6,381 bases of DNA from Rhodospirillales bacterium (GCA_021775275.1 JAJFIE010000302.1:1-6381); one strand, 5' to 3'. Shown: positions 1-6,381, numbered from the stretch's first letter. The notes: generated by a model from the sequence alone, not told the origin. Numbers and translations are program-made.

Positions 1-2
1 TG

Positions 3-1124
3 CCCTATCTGGATATTGACCTGAAATACTACGATCTCAGTGTCGAGAACCGCGACGCAACCGGCGATCAGATCACCATCGATTCTGCCAATGCCATCAA
101 GGAACACCGGGTCGGGGTGAAGTGCGCGACGATCACACCGACGCCCGCCCGGGTCGAGGAATTCGGTCTGAAGGAAATGTGGCGCTCACCTAATGGCACC
201 ATCCGGAACATCATCGGCGGCACTGTTTTTCGCCAACCGATCATCTGCAAGAATGTACCGCGTCTGGTCCCTGGATGGACCCGGCCAATTGTCATTGGCC
301 GACATGCTTTTGGTGATCAGTACCGGGCCACGGATTTCAAATTCCCCGGCGCCGGCAAGCTGACCCTCCGGTTCGACCCGGACGACGGTAGCGAACCCAT
401 CGTGAGGGAAGTATTTCAGGCTCCGGAAGCCGGTGTCGCCATGGCCATGTACAATCTGGACGAGTCCATTCGCGGATTCGCGCGGGCATCCCTGAACTAC
501 GGCCTCGATCTTGGCTGGTCGGTGTATTTTTCCCACAAGGACACCATCATGAAACAGTATGATGGTCGGTTTGTTGAGTTGTTCCGTGAAGTCTTTGATG
601 CCGAATTCGCCGATGCGTTTGCGGAAAAGGGTATCGTTTACGAAGACCGTCTGATCGATGACATGGTTGCCTGCGCCATGAAGTGGGATGGCGGGTTCGT
701 CTGGGCCTGCAAGAATTATGATGGCGATGTGCAGTCGGACACCGTTGCACAGGGTTTTGGCTCTCTTGGTTTGATGACCTCAATTCTGATGACGCCCGAT
801 GGGCAAACCGTCGAGGCGGAAGCCGCCCACGGCACCGTAACCAGGCACTATCGCCAGCATCAGGATGGCAAGGAGACCTCCACCAACCCCATCGCGTCCA
901 TCTTTGCCTGGACAGGTGGGCTGGCCGCACGCGGTAAATTCGATGGCACCCCCGAGGTTACCCGGTTCGCTGAAACCCTTGAGAGGGTCTGCGTCGAAAC
1001 CGTCGAAAGCGGTTTCATGACCAAAGATCTGGCCATCCTTATCGGCCCGGACCAGGCGTGGATGACCACAACCCAGTTCCTCGACAAGCTCGACGAAAAC
1101 CTGAAAGCGGCCATGGACGCGTAG
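3..1124 (+). CDS. icd: NADP-dependent isocitrate dehydrogenase, 5'-truncated by window edge
   Basis: Cytosolic TCA-cycle enzyme that oxidatively decarboxylates isocitrate to 2-oxoglutarate, producing NADPH. The open frame runs from the window edge, giving 373 visible residues. Aligned from memory to human IDH1, visible residue 1 matches about residue 33, so roughly 32 N-terminal residues are missing. The protein is the homodimeric, eukaryotic-like type. Substrate-site residues are all present: S62, N64 and R68 in SPNGTIR, R100 in [10 protein letters not shown] (the IDH1 R132 position), Y107, and catalytic K179 in SHKDTIMK. Metal-binding aspartates are D219 (RLIDDM), D242 and D246 (YDGDVQSD). 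The NADP-binding loop HGTVTRH is at 276-282. The C-terminus is complete, ending in a TAG. A GTG at 117 is internal (GVKC), not the start. No hairpin plus T-run terminator follows. It converges with the kinase gene. The family call is near certain. Confidence 0.97.
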   Translation, partial: PYLDIDLKYYDLSVENRDATGDQITIDSANAIKEHRVGVKCATITPTPARVEEFGLKEMWRSPNGTIRNIIGGTVFRQPIICKNVPRLVPGWTRPIVIGRHAFGDQYRATDFKFPGAGKLTLRFDPDDGSEPIVREVFQAPEAGVAMAMYNLDESIRGFARASLNYGLDLGWSVYFSHKDTIMKQYDGRFVELFREVFDAEFADAFAEKGIVYEDRLIDDMVACAMKWDGGFVWACKNYDGDVQSDTVAQGFGSLGLMTSILMTPDGQTVEAEAAHGTVTRHYRQHQDGKETSTNPIASIFAWTGGLAARGKFDGTPEVTRFAETLERVCVETVESGFMTKDLAILIGPDQAWMTTTQFLDKLDENLKAAMDA

Positions 1125-1142
1125 GTGTTTGATTAAAAAAGC

Positions 1143-1177
1143 GAACCACGGGAGCGCAAAGGCACCGGGAAGAAATG
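1143..1177 (+). repeat. Left copy of an inverted dispersed-repeat-like sequence
   Basis: Begins GAACCACGGGAGCGCAAAGG and ends GAAGAAATG. It resembles the purine-rich 'ACCACGGAGACACGGAGGCACAGAGAAA' type of intergenic repeat seen in many bacterial genomes (recalled, not searched). The reverse complement of 1303-1338 matches it imperfectly, sharing CACGG, CGCA-A-GG and the AAATG end, with substitutions and short gaps. Together the two copies bracket about 125 bp. No coding signal is visible. Identification as a diverged repeat is an inference from this internal similarity. Confidence 0.45.
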
Positions 1178-1193
1178 CGTCGTTTGCTTCTTT

Positions 1194-1262
1194 CCGTCAT
1201 GTCCATGAAAACGAGCATAGGCATTGGCTGGATTTCCGGACTCTCGTCTGCGCGGAAACAAC
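1194..1262 (+). repeat. Decayed palindromic intergenic repeat
   Basis: The right half contains TTTCCG (1233-1238) and its inverse CGGAAA (1253-1258). A shorter GAC (1239-1241) and GTC (1246-1248) pair sits inside, so it can fold into a bulged hairpin. The flanking CTGGATTTCC and CTGCGCGGAAAC resemble the widespread 'TGGATTCCCGCCTGCGCGGGAATGAC' repeat. The left part, CGTCATGTCCATGAAAAC, resembles that repeat's other arm. In one frame it reads GFPDSRLRGNN, a typical spurious translation of such elements, which argues against a gene here. It has no T-run after the stem, so it is not a good intrinsic terminator, although it lies between converging genes. Confidence 0.5.
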
Positions 1263-1302
1263 AGGCTCTTGAGCACAAACCCACAAGCCAGAGATAATCT
1301 TA

Positions 1303-1338
1303 CATTTTCTCTGCACCTCTGCGTCTCCGTGCTGAATC
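1303..1338 (-). repeat. Right copy of the inverted dispersed-repeat-like sequence
   Basis: Reads CATTTTCTCTGCACCTCTGC and then GTCTCCGTGCTGAATC. Its reverse complement is close to the common 'CACGGAGACGCAGAGGTGCAGAGAAAATG' repeat style and is the better preserved of the two copies. It faces the diverged copy at 1143-1177 in the opposite orientation. The two may be the ends of one decayed non-autonomous element, or two independent insertions. The rest of the 1125-1362 gap shows no gene, RNA gene or clear terminator. Confidence 0.5.
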
Positions 1339-1362
1339 TGCCTGATGGAACAAATGATCGGA

Positions 1363-4092
1363 TCAGGCGTCTTGTTCCCCGCCCTGAAGCGCTTCCCGTA
1401 CGACACGCAGGGTTTCCGTGATATTGATCGGTTTCGTCAGGTAGGCATGGAACCGGGCGTCTTCCGCTCGCTCCACATCATTCTTCATGGCGGCGGCGCT
1501 GATGGCGATCACGGGAATTGAGCCGGTCTCAGCGTTGGCACGGAGTAATTTCGTGGCTTCAATACCATCCATTCCCGGCAACTGTATATCCATGAGGATA
1601 AGGTCCGGTTTTTCCGCTCGGGCAATTTCCAGACAGGTTTCCGCGCTGGTCGCCACTTTCAATGTGACGTTTGGGACGTCGTCAAAAACACTTTCCATAA
1701 GAACGATGTTGGCGGGGTTATCCTCGACGTAGAGCACGGTGTTGTGGCGTGTTAAAATGTCCGGTATGGATTCCAGTGCATGGGCGGCGTCTATCCCCGG
1801 CTCGCCGAGGAGTTCATGAATATCCTTGTTCGCCGTCGGGAGATCAAACCAGAAGGTGCTGCCCTTGCCAACCTCCGATTCAAACCCGATGCGACCCATC
1901 ATCAGCTCAACAAGCTGTTTCGATATTGTCAGACCAATCCCGGTTCCTTCAATATCCAGCGCTTCGCGACCAAGGCGGTTAAAGGCCTCGAAGACTTTGT
2001 CTTGCGCGGGCGCCGCGATTCCTGGGCCGGTATCCTTGACGCTGATCCGGATCATGGCGTCGGGCATCTCAGAAGCATCAACGGTGACCGCGCCGCCCGC
2101 ACGGTTATACTTCACCGCGTTGGATAACAGGTTCAATATCACCTGCTTGACACGTGTGGGGTCGGTGTAGATGCGCGGCAGTGATTTGCCGGCAATGTTG
2201 TCGACAAAAGATATTCCCGCAGGTCCGGCAAGCCGTTGAGTGATGGAAAGGCAATCGCCGATGGTTCCCGCCAGATCGACGGACTCATTTGCAAGAACCA
2301 GATTTCCCGATTCAATTTTTGAAAGATCAAGAACCTGTGTGACCAGTTCGAGTAAATGTTCGCCGCCTGTCTTGATATGAGCGACAGAGTCTTTCTGGCC
2401 CATTGTGAGGGGGGATTTGGGATTTAACTCCAGCAGTTGGGCAAAGCCGAGAACTGCGTTCAGGGGGGTTCGAAGCTCATGGCTCATGGAAGACAGAAAT
2501 TCCGATTTGGCGCGATTGGCCTTTTCGGTTTCGGCGATGGACTCTCTTAACGCCTGCTCCCGCTCGACCCGATTGAATACCTGACTCATTTCCCCGGCGA
2601 TATGGCTCAGCGTATCGAGGAAATCTCCGGCCGACTCTTCAATTTGAAACGAAAAAAATTCCATCACGGCGGCTACGCGCCCTCCAACGAAAACCGGAAT
2701 GGCGAATCCTGATTTTACGTCGATATCGGTCGCCATTTTTGTCCGCAGAAAACGGCCATCCTGATGTAAATCAGAGATCCACAGCGGGCGTCTGCTTTCC
2801 ATCACCCGGCCCGGCAATCCGATCCCCGCCCTGAATTCGGTTTCATTAGTCAGTTTTTTGAATGCGGCGGCTTTCTCCGGGTTTTCCAGGTGCCAGATAT
2901 CGCTGGAAATCAACAGGTTTTCGTCTTCCGGTGACAGGACATACACATGTCCAACGGGCCAGCCCTTGAATTCACAAACCGCTGTCAGGCAGGCAAAGAG
3001 CGCGTCATCGATTGATACCGCCTCATTCGCCTGTGAGGCTATCGTTAACAATAGCCGCACAAGGTTGCTCTGTTCCCGGACAGCCCGCTCGGTTTTCAGC
3101 TGTTGCGTGATATCTCTCACGGCCCCGATGAAGAGTGTTTCACCATCGACATTCATCTCGCTGATAGACAGGTTCATGGGGAACACTGTACCGTCCTTGC
3201 GTAATCCTTCCACGTCCCGCCCGATTCCGATGATCCGGGCATTGCCGGTCTTGCGGTAGGCTTCAAGATATGAGTCATGCTCACTCGCGAACGGTTCCGG
3301 CATCAGCATGCTGACGTTTTTACCGGCAATTTCCGGGAAGGCGTAGCCGAAGATGCGTTCAGCAGCCGGGTTGGCGCTTTTGATGATACCTGCCGCATCA
3401 ATGGAGATAATGCCATCCAGGATGGTCTGGAGGGTGAGGCGATGGCGCTTTTCGCTTGCTTCAAGGGCTTTGAATACAGGATTGCTGATGGAAAAAAACA
3501 GAAATGCGCCAATAACAATGGCCAAACCACCGACACCGGCAATAATTGCAACGGCGGTGATAAACGGGCTACGAATTTCCGACAGATCGACCTTGGCGAC
3601 GATGCCAAGACCCAGTTCGGCGATCGGCTCATGGGCGGCGAGAACCGTTTCGCCACGGTAGTCCAATCCCAGAACCGTTCCGGATTGATGCAACAGGGCC
3701 CGGCGCATGGGTTCCGCAAGATCCGAGGCAAACGGGATAGGAACCGGCTCATTGTCCGGCAGGTGGTGATGACGGAACAGGAAGATAATCTGTTCGCCAT
3801 CACGCGCGCCAACGACGAATTCGCCAGTCTCACCAAACCCCTTATACGTCGAGATCGCTTCTCTGAGTTGGGAAATCGTTGCGCCTGCCGTGCTTTCATG
3901 TTGGTCGGTCAGATCAGATTTTTTATCAAATCGCGCAACGACCTCGATCAGGCGCGCCTGACTCTTCACCATCTGGATAAGGTCCTGGCGTTTGACTTCG
4001 TAGGCCGTGTCATAGAGCACCTTGATAGCGATTCCACCGACGATGGTCGCCAGTAATGTCAGAATCGCGACCAGCAGGTATAACCGTTTCAT
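1363..4092 (-). CDS. Membrane-bound hybrid sensor histidine kinase (sensor-PAS-GAF-HisKA-HATPase-REC)
   Basis: A 909-residue inner-membrane hybrid kinase that should autophosphorylate on His and pass phosphate to its own receiver. A membrane helix (about 4-24) precedes a periplasmic sensor of about 150 residues, probably Cache-like (motifs GETGEFVVGARDG and DYRGETVLAAHEP). A second helix spans 177-201. PAS is about 216-330 (NPAAERIFGY; C-terminal VRDIT) and GAF about 345-505. HisKA has H538 in MSHELRTPLN. HATPase_c has the N box LNLLSNAVKY (N654, N658), G1 DTGPGI (687-692), F box FEAFNRL and G2 GTGIGL (716-721). The receiver (about 784-905) has acidic E790/D791, phosphoacceptor D835 in LMDIQLPG, and K887 in LTKP. 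All catalytic residues are intact. There is no Hpt domain. The start is the ATG at 4092, because MKRLYLLVAIL begins the helix and GGGGAA lies 11 bases upstream. The frame is open up to a TTG at 4179, giving a 29-residue extension that looks non-coding. The ligand is unknown. Confidence 0.95.
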   Translation of the reverse strand: MKRLYLLVAILTLLATIVGGIAIKVLYDTAYEVKRQDLIQMVKSQARLIEVVARFDKKSDLTDQHESTAGATISQLREAISTYKGFGETGEFVVGARDGEQIIFLFRHHHLPDNEPVPIPFASDLAEPMRRALLHQSGTVLGLDYRGETVLAAHEPIAELGLGIVAKVDLSEIRSPFITAVAIIAGVGGLAIVIGAFLFFSISNPVFKALEASEKRHRLTLQTILDGIISIDAAGIIKSANPAAERIFGYAFPEIAGKNVSMLMPEPFASEHDSYLEAYRKTGNARIIGIGRDVEGLRKDGTVFPMNLSISEMNVDGETLFIGAVRDITQQLKTERAVREQSNLVRLLLTIASQANEAVSIDDALFACLTAVCEFKGWPVGHVYVLSPEDENLLISSDIWHLENPEKAAAFKKLTNETEFRAGIGLPGRVMESRRPLWISDLHQDGRFLRTKMATDIDVKSGFAIPVFVGGRVAAVMEFFSFQIEESAGDFLDTLSHIAGEMSQVFNRVEREQALRESIAETEKANRAKSEFLSSMSHELRTPLNAVLGFAQLLELNPKSPLTMGQKDSVAHIKTGGEHLLELVTQVLDLSKIESGNLVLANESVDLAGTIGDCLSITQRLAGPAGISFVDNIAGKSLPRIYTDPTRVKQVILNLLSNAVKYNRAGGAVTVDASEMPDAMIRISVKDTGPGIAAPAQDKVFEAFNRLGREALDIEGTGIGLTISKQLVELMMGRIGFESEVGKGSTFWFDLPTANKDIHELLGEPGIDAAHALESIPDILTRHNTVLYVEDNPANIVLMESVFDDVPNVTLKVATSAETCLEIARAEKPDLILMDIQLPGMDGIEATKLLRANAETGSIPVIAISAAAMKNDVERAEDARFHAYLTKPINITETLRVVREALQGGEQDA

Positions 4093-4111
4093 GTGCGTCT
4101 GTGTTCCCCGA

Positions 4112-4136
4112 CACCTCTCCTCCCCCCCAAGAGGTG
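4112..4136 (-). promoter_or_regulatory. G-rich leader hairpin upstream of the kinase start
   Basis: In the kinase mRNA sense, CACCTCT and AGAGGTG form a perfect 7-bp inverted repeat around an 11-base loop, TGGGGGGGAGG. The structure ends 19 bases before the ATG at 4092. The loop and right arm contain GGAGGAGAGG, a strong anti-16S-like sequence, but its spacing to the ATG is too long for normal use. It could be a translational control hairpin, a protein-binding operator, or chance in a G-rich tract. The inverted repeat is seen directly; the function is a guess. Confidence 0.35.
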
Positions 4137-4217
4137 CGAATGATTGCATCTGCGCAACCGAAATCCAAACACATATCAATATGGAAAATGAGGGGGCGCC
4201 TTTACACTCACGCTTGG

Positions 4218-5186
4218 CTATTCCCCGGCGACCGGCGACAAGGCATCAATTTTTATCGGTGCGCGGGGTCGCACAAGTGCACAGCCGATCAGGGTGAGGA
4301 TAAGTGCGCCCCAAATATACACGGAATGTCGTTCGCCAAAGAGAATCATGCCCCACATGACGCCGGCAAGGGTGATGATATAGGCGGACTGGCTGGCGAA
4401 TACCGGTCCTGATGTGCGGATCACATACAATAGCGAGGTAAACGCGAGGCCACTGAGCACGCCTGTGCCTGTCGCCGCCCATTGCACCGTTCCCCATGCT
4501 TCAAACACCGGCAACAGGGTATCGGTGAACAGGGCGACAGGCGCGAGCAAGAAAACCGCGCCAAGCTGCCGCCCGCAACTGAGCTGAACCGAAGAAATAC
4601 CGGGAGGGCGCATGCCGCCCGCGTAGCAGTTCTCCAATGACATGCCGACGCTGGCGCTTAAGGCCAACAATACCCATGGCGCCAGCCCCGGGTCGGGCAG
4701 CGCGCCTTCGGGAACCACCAGCAGGGCCATGGCGAAAAAGCCAATGACCACACCCAGCCAGCGCACGCGGTCGCCATGCTCGACACGAAACAGCATGGAG
4801 AGCAGGTAGGTGAACATGGGCATGCTGGCAAAGGCGATAGCAACGACGCCCGCTGGCAGATATCTGGCTGACCAGAACAGGGCGATGGCCGGATATCCCA
4901 CACCAAATGCCCCGCAGAACAGGCTGAACCCCATAACACTGGGCCGGGGAATGGAAGGGCGAAAGCGGAACAGGCCAAAGGTCAGCAGCATGCCACCACT
5001 GACGATCACCTGCCATAGGGCCAGGCCGACGGGATGTCCGCCGTGGGTGATGGCCATCTTTGAAAACGACAACCCGAGGCCCCATGCCATGCCCATGAAG
5101 AGCAGCAGGGCGTAAGCGAGCGGACGCTCAGGTCCGCTGGTGGCCTGTATGTTGTTGTTCTGCCTGCTGTCCTGACTGGGGTTCAT
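4218..5186 (-). CDS. EamA-family (DMT superfamily) inner-membrane transporter
   Basis: A 322-residue integral membrane protein of the drug/metabolite transporter superfamily, usual length about 300. After a polar 22-residue cytoplasmic tail, about ten hydrophobic segments can be seen: roughly 24-44, 53-73, 84-106, 109-132, 141-159, 168-186, 205-222, 236-256, 262-284 and 289-306. Two EamA repeats are recognisable. The first has AWGLGLSFSK, then YPAIALFWSARYLPAG and VAIAFASMPMFTYLLS followed by RWLGVVIGF. The second has GPVFASQSAYIITL and WGMILFGERHS, where GER is the typical end of the repeat. Substrate cannot be told from sequence; relatives export amino acids, metabolites or drugs. The ATG at 5186 is the first good start, with a weak GCGGAA about 11 bases upstream. 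The kinase gene follows on the same strand after 125 bp. It is divergent from rpmB. No terminator is visible after its TAG. Confidence 0.92.
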   Translation of the reverse strand: MNPSQDSRQNNNIQATSGPERPLAYALLLFMGMAWGLGLSFSKMAITHGGHPVGLALWQVIVSGGMLLTFGLFRFRPSIPRPSVMGFSLFCGAFGVGYPAIALFWSARYLPAGVVAIAFASMPMFTYLLSMLFRVEHGDRVRWLGVVIGFFAMALLVVPEGALPDPGLAPWVLLALSASVGMSLENCYAGGMRPPGISSVQLSCGRQLGAVFLLAPVALFTDTLLPVFEAWGTVQWAATGTGVLSGLAFTSLLYVIRTSGPVFASQSAYIITLAGVMWGMILFGERHSVYIWGALILTLIGCALVRPRAPIKIDALSPVAGE

Positions 5187-5215
5187 TCCCGGCGTATTCC
5201 GCGTGATCCGTGATG

Positions 5216-5230
5216 CTTGGTCCGGACAAG
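5216..5230. promoter_or_regulatory. Small palindrome upstream of the transporter gene
   Basis: GTCCGGAC (5220-5227) is a perfect 8-bp palindrome. CTT before it and AAG after it extend the symmetry with one unpaired base (G5219). Its near edge is 29 bp upstream of the transporter ATG, within the divergent intergenic region, so it sits where an operator might. No known regulator consensus is recognised, and an 8-bp palindrome can occur by chance. Confidence 0.2.
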
Positions 5231-5284
5231 ACCATATTGGATTAAGCGCCGCGTGTATCGCATGGAATTTGGGGTGGAAAGGCC

Positions 5285-5313
5285 TTGACGATAGGGGGTG
5301 CGTCCCTTACAAA
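5285..5313 (+). promoter_or_regulatory. Sigma-70-like promoter for rpmB
   Basis: TTGACG (5285-5290) matches the -35 consensus at five of six bases. It is separated by exactly 17 bp from TACAAA (5308-5313), which matches the -10 at four of six, including the T and A at its first two positions. Transcription would begin near 5320, leaving a leader of about 70 bases before rpmB. A second possible -10, TAGAAT (5354-5359), lies closer to the gene but has no good -35 at the right distance. Confidence 0.6.
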
Positions 5314-5322
5314 CCGGCGTTC

Positions 5323-5348
5323 CCGCAATGGAGTACCCGAAATTGCGG
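5323..5348 (+). promoter_or_regulatory. 5'-leader hairpin of rpmB
   Basis: CCGCAAT (5323-5329) and ATTGCGG (5342-5348) form a perfect 7-bp inverted repeat with a 12-base loop. It lies at the very start of the predicted rpmB transcript, well before the ribosome binding site. It has no T-run, so it is not an attenuator of the intrinsic type. A 5'-end stem could stabilise the mRNA or bind a ribosomal protein in feedback control. The stem is seen directly; the role is unproven. Confidence 0.35.
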
Positions 5349-5379
5349 TGATGTAGAATGACTTCTTGTTGACGAGTTT

Positions 5380-5384
5380 GAGGA
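5380..5384 (+). promoter_or_regulatory. Ribosome binding site that sets the rpmB start
   Basis: GAGGA lies 8 bases before the ATG at 5393. This choice is preferred over an in-frame upstream TTG at 5366, which would add nine residues before the conserved MARRC start of L28. Confidence 0.8.
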
Positions 5385-5392
5385 ACAGACCC

Positions 5393-5680
5393 ATGGCCCG
5401 ACGTTGCGCGCTGACCGGCAAAGGCGTACTGACCGGAAATAACGTGAGCCACGCTCACAACAAGACCCGCCGTCGGTACCTGCCGAACCTGCAGGTGGCC
5501 TCGCTGATGAGCACTGTGCTGGGTGAAAGCGTTCGGCTCAAGCTGTGCACCAGCGCCCTTCGCACGGTTGAACACAAGGGCGGGCTTGATGAGTTTCTGC
5601 TCGATACCCGCGATGTTGACCTGACGCCGGAAATGGTGCGTCTGAAAAAGCGCGTAAGGAAGGCCCGGGCCGCCGCATAA
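5393..5680 (+). CDS. rpmB: 50S ribosomal protein L28
   Basis: A 95-residue basic protein of the large ribosomal subunit. The N-terminus [24 protein letters not shown], then [10 protein letters not shown], is the hallmark L28 signature. The later part, [22 protein letters not shown], matches the second half of the family as found in alphaproteobacteria. The length fits alphaproteobacterial L28, which is longer than the 78-residue E. coli form through a lysine/arginine-rich C-terminal tail ([13 protein letters not shown]). It lacks paired CxxC zinc motifs, having only C5 and one cysteine near residue 56, so it should be the zinc-independent form. It is monocistronic here, with its own promoter upstream and terminator downstream. 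rpmG is not adjacent. Confidence 0.97.
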   Translation: MARRCALTGKGVLTGNNVSHAHNKTRRRYLPNLQVASLMSTVLGESVRLKLCTSALRTVEHKGGLDEFLLDTRDVDLTPEMVRLKKRVRKARAAA

Positions 5681-5706
5681 AACAGGCTGGACTATCAGCA
5701 GGCAGG

Positions 5707-5733
5707 AAAAGGCTCGCTTTGCGGGCCTTTTTT
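5707..5733 (+). terminator. Rho-independent terminator of rpmB, probably bidirectional
   Basis: AAAAGGCTCGC (5707-5717) pairs with GCGGGCCTTTT (5721-5731) across a TTT loop. This gives an 11-bp stem with a single G-U wobble, followed directly by a run of six T. It lies 26 bases after the rpmB stop. On the opposite strand the same stem ends in a TTTT and starts 11 bp after the stop of the converging NHL-repeat gene, so it can plausibly end both transcripts. Confidence 0.92.
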
Positions 5734-5744
5734 ATTGGCCGTTT

Positions 5745-6381
5745 TTATTGCGGCTTGCGGCGTAGCAGGATGATCCGGTTGTTGGAGGTATCCGATACCC
5801 AGATATAGCGTCCATCCACGGCGATGCCTTCCGGGCCGTCCAGTGTATCGCCCGCAATATCACCATCGATATCGCCTGCCGGGGCGAAGTCCTTGCCGGT
5901 CAGCATGCGGATACGGTCATTGCCTTCATCGGCAACGAACAGCATGTCATTTTCATCCAGCCCCAGATATTTGGGCTCATCAAATCCATATGTTTTTGTG
6001 TCCAGAACCCGGTGCAGGCTCAAATCCGGATTGAACACCAAAACCCGGTCATTTCCGGGATCGGTCAGATAGATTTTGCCGCTGGAATCCACACCCACAT
6101 CATGGGGGCGGTCAAACGTGAGGCCAGCGGCCTCGGTCACGCTGGCTGTAACAGTGCCGTTATCCAGCACCAGCAGGGCATTGGCCCGTACATCCGCGAC
6201 GTAGACCAGACCTGTCGGTGCGATGGCGACACCTTCCGGCCAGTTGATGCCATCGGACCATTCCTCGATGAATTCGGCCAGAACACCTGAATACTTGGTG
6301 ACGCCGGCGAACTTCCATACCGCAATGCGACCGTTGGCGGGATCGGCGATATAATCCAGTCCATTTTGACCGAACGCCACA
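5745..6381 (-). CDS. NHL-repeat beta-propeller protein, C-terminal part (runs off window)
   Basis: About 211 C-terminal residues are visible, ending in TAA at 5745; the frame stays open to the right edge. The GTG at 6380 is inside a repeat and is not taken as a start. At least five NHL-type blades can be read, at about 1-24, 48-74, 91-117, 135-162 and 182-207. Each has the pattern P-x-G/D-V/I-x-V/L-D ... I/V-Y/W-V-A/S/T-D ... N-x-R-I/V-x-V/L (for example RPHDVGVDSSGKIYLTD and GPEGIAVDGRYIWVSD). Such propellers are scaffolds or binding proteins, and sometimes enzymes (lyases, lactonases). No catalytic set can be judged from this part. Many family members are exported, but the N-terminus is outside, so location is unknown. 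It converges with rpmB and shares its terminator. The fold is confident; the function is unknown. Confidence 0.88.
   Translation of the reverse strand, partial: VAFGQNGLDYIADPANGRIAVWKFAGVTKYSGVLAEFIEEWSDGINWPEGVAIAPTGLVYVADVRANALLVLDNGTVTASVTEAAGLTFDRPHDVGVDSSGKIYLTDPGNDRVLVFNPDLSLHRVLDTKTYGFDEPKYLGLDENDMLFVADEGNDRIRMLTGKDFAPAGDIDGDIAGDTLDGPEGIAVDGRYIWVSDTSNNRIILLRRKPQ

Noticed and set aside
117..119. GTG as the icd start
   Set aside because: The frame is open upstream to the window edge, and the preceding residues ([22 protein letters not shown]) match the isocitrate dehydrogenase family.
1340..1368. 7-bp inverted repeat GCCTGAT/ATCAGGC over the kinase stop codon, considered as a terminator
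   Set aside because: The loop is 15 bases, a competing TGATC/GATCA pairing exists inside, and no T-run follows on the minus strand, so it does not meet intrinsic terminator criteria.
1224..1421. Plus-strand open frame with a GFPDSRLRGNN start, in the gap and overlapping the kinase 3' end
   Set aside because: The peptide is a typical translation of a dispersed palindromic repeat and the frame runs antisense into the kinase gene; no ribosome binding site is evident.
3277..4056. Long plus-strand open frame (259 codons) antisense to the kinase
   Set aside because: The opposite strand encodes the kinase sensor and PAS regions with clear domain motifs; the antisense product has no recognisable family pattern and is a shadow of kinase codon use.
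4093..4179. 29-residue N-terminal extension of the kinase from TTG 4179 or ATG 4149
   Set aside because: The extension lacks a good ribosome binding site, covers a G-rich hairpin, and precedes a typical membrane-anchor start (MKRLYLL) at 4092.
5824..5882. Asp/Gly-rich stretch GDIDGDIAGDTLDG in the NHL protein, considered as a calcium-binding motif
   Set aside because: Gly/Asp-rich linkers before a GPxGIAVD blade are normal in NHL proteins, and the spacing does not match an EF-hand or RTX nonapeptide.
1..6381. Possible mobile island, defence locus or CRISPR
   Set aside because: No transposase, integrase, phage or defence-type domain, no regularly spaced repeats and no tRNA were seen; gene content and base composition look like core chromosome.

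Overview
The window looks like an ordinary chromosomal segment of an alphaproteobacterium, probably Rhodospirillales-like. The evidence is a eukaryotic-type NADP isocitrate dehydrogenase, a short L28 protein beginning [12 protein letters not shown], and a large CHASE/Cache-like-PAS-GAF hybrid histidine kinase of a style common in that group. The DNA is moderately GC-rich, genes are densely packed, and every large reading frame is intact. This placement rests on protein resemblance recalled by eye, not on a search.

Layout, left to right. (1) The 3' part of icd (+ strand) enters from the left edge and ends at 1124; about 32 N-terminal residues lie outside. (2) A 238-bp convergent gap (1125-1362) has no gene. 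It holds two diverged, oppositely oriented copies of a dispersed-repeat-like sequence around a second, decayed palindromic repeat. (3) A 909-residue membrane hybrid histidine kinase (- strand, 1363-4092) follows, with an unusual G-rich hairpin just upstream of its start. (4) A 10-helix EamA/DMT transporter (- strand, 4218-5186) lies upstream of the kinase in the same orientation, 125 bp away. (5) A 206-bp divergent intergenic region carries a good sigma-70-like promoter and a leader hairpin for rpmB, plus a small palindrome near the transporter start. (6) rpmB (ribosomal protein L28, + strand, 5393-5680) is followed by a strong intrinsic terminator that probably serves both directions. (7) The C-terminal part of an NHL-repeat beta-propeller protein (- strand) runs off the right edge.

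The genes do not form an obvious pathway: central carbon metabolism, signalling, transport, translation and a propeller protein sit side by side. The transporter and kinase share a strand and could be co-transcribed, but the gap, the lack of overlap and the leader hairpin make independent expression equally likely. The kinase has no neighbouring response regulator or Hpt protein in view, so its output is unknown. I found no CRISPR array, phage gene, transposase, tRNA or rRNA, and no evidence for a novel multi-gene system. The points worth checking are small: the repeat mosaic after icd, the two 5'-leader hairpins, and the orphan status of the kinase.
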